A DNA stretch of 43,243 nt from EsbW-18 sp033811555 (GTDB lineage Bacteria > Patescibacteriota > Minisyncoccia > Phycocordibacterales > EsbW-18), in assembly GCA_033811555.1 (NCBI GenBank), contig JAPXOG010000001.1, forward strand, positions 1 to 43,243. Reading direction: 5' to 3'. The position numbers and the translations under genes were made by a program. This document shows, piece after piece, positions 39,881-43,243 of the stretch (position 1 is the stretch's first letter; each line of letters begins with the position of its first letter). The notes under the pieces are model-generated. The model did no database searches. It was not told the origin of the DNA and saw nothing but the letters and a program-made list of their open reading frames with translations.

Positions 39881-42301
39881 TTATTTTTTTAATGACGTTT
39901 CAGTTTTATGTATAAGCTCAATTGTTTTGATAACCACATCCGGGTTAAGTGACATACTTTCTATGCCCTCTTGAACAAGAAACGCCGCAAAATCAGGAAT
40001 ATCTGAAGGACCCTGTCCACAAATACCAACATACTTTCCGCGACGCCTACACGCCTGTATAGCCGATGAAATAAATGAACGCACAGAATTATCATTTTCA
40101 TTTCCAATATACGCAAGCTCACCGGCGTCACGGTCAAGCCCAAGTGTAAGCTGGGTTAGGTCATTAGATCCAATCGACATTCCGTCAAACATATCCAAAA
40201 ATGCATCGGCAAGAAGCACATTGGACGGAACCTCGCACATCATATACACCGGGACTGTCGCAGAGTCACGTTTTAATCCCTGAAGTTGCGCATATTCCCC
40301 CGGAAGACCGGCGCGCGCCATTGCTATAAGTGTATCGTGTCCTTCTTTCAAAGTACGACAAAACGGGACCATTGGAATTACGTTATCAAATCCCATATCA
40401 TTTCGAACGCGCGCAATTGCTTTGCATTCAAGAGCAAAAGCTGGCGCAAAACGGGGGTCAATATACCGTGACGCACCGCGCCATCCAAGCATCGGATTTT
40501 CTTCTGAAGGCTCATATGCTTCACCACCCAATAGTGAACGATATTCATTTGTTTTGAAATCAGAAAAACGAACAATAACTGGTCGAGGATAAAATGCAGC
40601 AGCAATTATCGAAATTCCTGACGCTAGGTTATCAACGAAGTACGCAACTTTGTCTTCCCATCCTTTCGTCTTTTCATCTATTTTTTTCTTGAGCGCAGGG
40701 GATTGCTTTTTGTATTCTATAAGTGCCATTGGATGTACTCCGATACGAGCCATAATAAACTCTTCGCGAGCCAAACCAACTCCAGTAACTGGAAGCATAG
40801 ATGCCTCAAACGCATGGTCAGGGGATGCCATATTCACCATAACTTTCGTTTCTGGTTTTGGAAGGCGTCCCACATTGTGTTGAGAAGTTTCAAAACGAAG
40901 TTTTCCTTTCAAAACAACGCCTCGTGATCCTGTAGTATCTACCGTCACTTCCATGCCTGTTTTAATATTTGAGGTAGCATTACCAGAACCCACAATAGCT
41001 GGTATGCCGAGTTCACGAGACACAATAGCTGCATGTGAAGTTCTTCCTCCTTTATCAGTAACTATAGCTGATGCGATCTTCATTATCGGCTCCCAATCTG
41101 GATCTGTCATGTCCGTTACCAGCACCTCTCCTTTTTTAAACAAATGCGCCTGCTTTGGAGAAAGGATCACGCGAGCTGGTCCCGTGGCTATTTTGCTACC
41201 AACTGACATACCCTCGCACAAAATAGGGCCGTTTTCTTTACGAGAATATTCAACAACTACATTTGGATCTCGTAGTGCATGTACAGTTTCTGGTCGTGCT
41301 TGAACTATATATAGTTTTCCATCACGCCCGTCCTTTGCCCATTCCATATCCATTGGAGTCCAAGTTCCTGCCTTGCGTGTATAGTGATCTTCAATGGTAA
41401 TAGCCCACTGCGTAAGCGTGCGAATATCTTCATCAGAAAGCACAAATCGTTCTCGTTCCTTTTGCAATGTTGAAACTACTTTTGTAGGTTTTGAACCGCT
41501 ACCATAAACCATTTTTACAAGTTTATCGCCAAGAGTTTTTGAAATAATCGGAAACTTTCCTTTAGCTATTGGTTGTTTAAACACCATATATTCATCTGGA
41601 GTAACCTTACCTTGTACAACCATTTCACCGAGACCCCAAGCCGCACTTATTACAACAGCATTTCGAAAGCCACTCTCAGTATCAATAGAAAACGTAATAC
41701 CAGAAGCTCCTACGTCCGAACGAACCATTTTCTGCACCCCAACCGACAATGCAATAGTTTCTTGACGAAATCCTTTATCCTCTCGATAAGATATCGCTCG
41801 ATCTGTAAACAGCGACGCCATAGCATGTTGAGTCGCTGTAATAACTGCACGCACTCCACGAATTCCAAGGAATGTTTCATGCTCTCCAGCAAAAGATGCT
41901 CCGGGCAAATCTTCTGCTGTTGCAGAAGAACGCACCGCAACATCAACGTTTCTACCATATTCCTTCTCCATCTCATGATATGCGTGTTTAATTTCTTCTG
42001 CGAGAACGCTCGGCATCTTAGCTTTTATTATTGCTTCACGTATTTTTTTACCACGAGTTGCTAAATCACGTATATTGTGTGTATCAAGTCCAGAAAGCGT
42101 TTTTGCTACAAAAACATCCATTCCAGTATCTTTCATAAAAAAACGGTACGCATCGGCAGTAACTATAAACCCCCCAGGCACTCTAATACCTTCTGAAGTA
42201 AGCTCCTGTAACATCTCCCCTAAACTGGCATTTTTTCCTCCTACGCTGTCTACGTCTCGCATAGACACTTCATTCATATTACGTATGTACTGTTTTTTCA
42301 T
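39881..42301 (-). CDS. ppsA: Phosphoenolpyruvate synthase
   Basis: 806 residues from the ATG at 42301; Met codons at 42310 and 42304 are alternatives. Interconverts pyruvate, ATP and PEP, AMP. N-terminal ATP-grasp domain (VGGKNASLGEML, VAVRSSATAEDLPGASFAGEHET), central phospho-histidine domain (DKGGRTSHAAIVSRELGIPAIVG) and C-terminal PEP barrel (GVGLAREEF, VRFSDFKTNEYRSLLGG, and catalytic Cys in VGICGQGPSD). No SD. The downstream dehydrogenase follows after 4 nt. Confidence 0.95.
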   Translation of the reverse strand: MKKQYIRNMNEVSMRDVDSVGGKNASLGEMLQELTSEGIRVPGGFIVTADAYRFFMKDTGMDVFVAKTLSGLDTHNIRDLATRGKKIREAIIKAKMPSVLAEEIKHAYHEMEKEYGRNVDVAVRSSATAEDLPGASFAGEHETFLGIRGVRAVITATQHAMASLFTDRAISYREDKGFRQETIALSVGVQKMVRSDVGASGITFSIDTESGFRNAVVISAAWGLGEMVVQGKVTPDEYMVFKQPIAKGKFPIISKTLGDKLVKMVYGSGSKPTKVVSTLQKERERFVLSDEDIRTLTQWAITIEDHYTRKAGTWTPMDMEWAKDGRDGKLYIVQARPETVHALRDPNVVVEYSRKENGPILCEGMSVGSKIATGPARVILSPKQAHLFKKGEVLVTDMTDPDWEPIMKIASAIVTDKGGRTSHAAIVSRELGIPAIVGSGNATSNIKTGMEVTVDTTGSRGVVLKGKLRFETSQHNVGRLPKPETKVMVNMASPDHAFEASMLPVTGVGLAREEFIMARIGVHPMALIEYKKQSPALKKKIDEKTKGWEDKVAYFVDNLASGISIIAAAFYPRPVIVRFSDFKTNEYRSLLGGEAYEPSEENPMLGWRGASRYIDPRFAPAFALECKAIARVRNDMGFDNVIPMVPFCRTLKEGHDTLIAMARAGLPGEYAQLQGLKRDSATVPVYMMCEVPSNVLLADAFLDMFDGMSIGSNDLTQLTLGLDRDAGELAYIGNENDNSVRSFISSAIQACRRRGKYVGICGQGPSDIPDFAAFLVQEGIESMSLNPDVVIKTIELIHKTETSLKK

Positions 42302-42311
42302 CATATACATT

Positions 42312-43243
42312 TTATTTTAAAGCTATAATAATGTCTGCTATATTTGAACCTGTCGGACCCGTCTCTATTTGCGCTCCAACAGTTTTAAAAAAAACATACG
42401 AATCATGCCTTGCCAAAGCATCCTTAATAGATAAAGCGTGAGCCTCTGATGCTTCACGCACTACAGTATCACATAGTGCTCCGGCAACATCGGTATTGTC
42501 TCGCCCATCACTAGCACACGCAAGTAATAACTCTCCTTCAGTAATGTGTTCTAGTCCTGCAAGTGCAACTTCCTGATTCCTCCCGCCTGTACCAGAAGAT
42601 CCATCTAATTTAACTGTTGTTTCCCCTCCGTATAGAAGCGCTGTTTTTGGGCGTGCTTCGTGAAGTGCATTTATAATAGTATATGAAACATCTCTTGCTT
42701 CGCCGGTAAGTTTTGTGTTTTCAACTGACACATCATACCCTCGTTTTAGTGCCTCCTGTCTCATAGCTTCAAGAGCTAGAACATTTGAGACGATTACTGT
42801 ATTTGTGACTCGCGAAAACTTATCTTTATCTTTTGATGTTTCTAAAAGTGCTACGTCATTTATTCCATAAGAAGAAAGAACTCGCTGTGCATCTTCAACT
42901 GTTGTTTCATCCATAACTGTCGGACCTGATGAAATAAACGCAATATCATCACCAGGCACATCCGAAAAAATAAGTGACGCCGCAGTCGCTGGGTACGATG
43001 CAACTGCAAGCCCTCCACCGCGCGCAAGAGATAGATGTTTTCTGACAATATTTATTTCTTGAATAGTCGCTCCAGATCGCATTAGTTGTTCTGTTACATA
43101 TAATTCGTCCTCAATAGTCATATTATCCCCCGGCTGACACAAAAGCGCAGATCCTCCGCCCGACACTACTACGATAACTAAATCTCTTTCTGTACAACTT
43201 TTCAGAAACTCTAAAACTTGCTTAGTCGCCTCAATATTTTCTT
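42312..43243 (-). CDS. Glycerate 2-kinase (MOFRL family), 5' partial
   Basis: C-terminal part, with the frame open through the right edge. Makes 2-phosphoglycerate from glycerate and ATP. The substrate loop VVVSGGGSALLCQPG, the INIVRKHLSLARGGGLA segment (conserved catalytic Lys), SDVPGDDIAFISSGPT, and the C-terminal MOFRL module (LLYGGETTVKLDGSSGTGGRNQEVALAG, ACASDGRDNTDVAGALCDT) are typical. It ends 1 nt before the upstream-most PEP synthase start, so the two are almost certainly co-transcribed. Confidence 0.93.
   Translation of the reverse strand, partial: ENIEATKQVLEFLKSCTERDLVIVVVSGGGSALLCQPGDNMTIEDELYVTEQLMRSGATIQEINIVRKHLSLARGGGLAVASYPATAASLIFSDVPGDDIAFISSGPTVMDETTVEDAQRVLSSYGINDVALLETSKDKDKFSRVTNTVIVSNVLALEAMRQEALKRGYDVSVENTKLTGEARDVSYTIINALHEARPKTALLYGGETTVKLDGSSGTGGRNQEVALAGLEHITEGELLLACASDGRDNTDVAGALCDTVVREASEAHALSIKDALARHDSYVFFKTVGAQIETGPTGSNIADIIIALK

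Noticed and set aside
1..43243. CRISPR arrays, insertion sequences, rRNA genes and a replication origin
   Set aside because: No regularly spaced repeats, transposase genes, rRNA sequence or DnaA-box cluster were seen. DnaB alone is not evidence of an origin.
1..43243. Recoding of TGA as glycine, as in some CPR lineages
   Set aside because: TGA serves as the stop of xer and the zinc-ribbon gene, and no core gene has an in-frame TGA.

Overview
The window reads as a dense, small-genome bacterial chromosome segment of moderate-to-low GC, most likely from the Candidate Phyla Radiation (Patescibacteria), and within it a Parcubacteria-like lineage. Supporting signs are housekeeping genes packed with almost no spacing, few recognisable Shine-Dalgarno (SD) sites, a stripped-down UvrC, small membrane-anchored proteins with uncleaved N-terminal helices and no lipobox, no outer-membrane genes, and a fermentative end of glycolysis. 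bL9 is present, whereas Microgenomates-type lineages are known to lack it. The code is standard (TGA is used as a stop). Placement is inferred; there is no rRNA gene in the window.

Layout. 1-2.7 kb: end of an M23 peptidase, a small membrane protein, a Xer recombinase, a membrane protein with an Ada-like metal site, and rpmA (bL27). 2.7-8.4 kb: rplI and a CtpA protease (minus), cysS, dnaB and recR (plus), rplU (minus). 8.6-9.7 kb: tRNA-Ala(GGC), a CaCA antiporter and tRNA-Arg(CCG) packed head to tail. 9.7-14.2 kb: a complete five-gene branched-chain amino-acid-type ABC importer (livHMG, binding protein, livF), more AT-rich than its neighbours. 14.3-18.6 kb: murI, a GAF protein, a degenerate deacetylase-like protein, an HD-domain protein and an unknown. 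18.6-20.1 kb: tRNA-Val(CAC), tRNA-Ala(TGC), tRNA-Pro(CGG), NAD kinase and tRNA-Ala(CGC), then about 200 nt able to form many hairpins plus a boxA-like element. 20.1-31.7 kb: PAP2 phosphatase, ddl, uvrC, uvrA, uvrB and an NDH-2-type oxidoreductase, interrupted by four short genes with strong SD sites and their own terminators. 31.8-33.3 kb: response regulator and soluble histidine kinase. 33.3-43.2 kb: one tightly packed minus-strand series: glycerate 2-kinase, PEP synthase, D-lactate-type dehydrogenase, enolase, FKBP isomerase, a small anchored protein, and a MacAB-like adaptor, permease and ATPase.

How it works together. The last block links glycerate to 2-phosphoglycerate, PEP, pyruvate and lactate. 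UvrA, UvrB and UvrC provide excision repair. The Liv importer would bring in amino acids that such cells usually cannot make. MurI, Ddl, the PAP2 phosphatase and the M23 peptidase serve peptidoglycan.

The most unusual signals are about expression. (1) About ten genes have a -10 box ending only 6-9 nt before the ATG, which predicts leaderless mRNAs. (2) Four short genes, one strikingly GC-rich, instead have near-perfect SD sites, generally strong promoters and private terminators; one is bracketed by imperfect direct repeats. (3) Two protein genes are sandwiched between tRNA genes, and one of them (nadK) ends inside the next tRNA.
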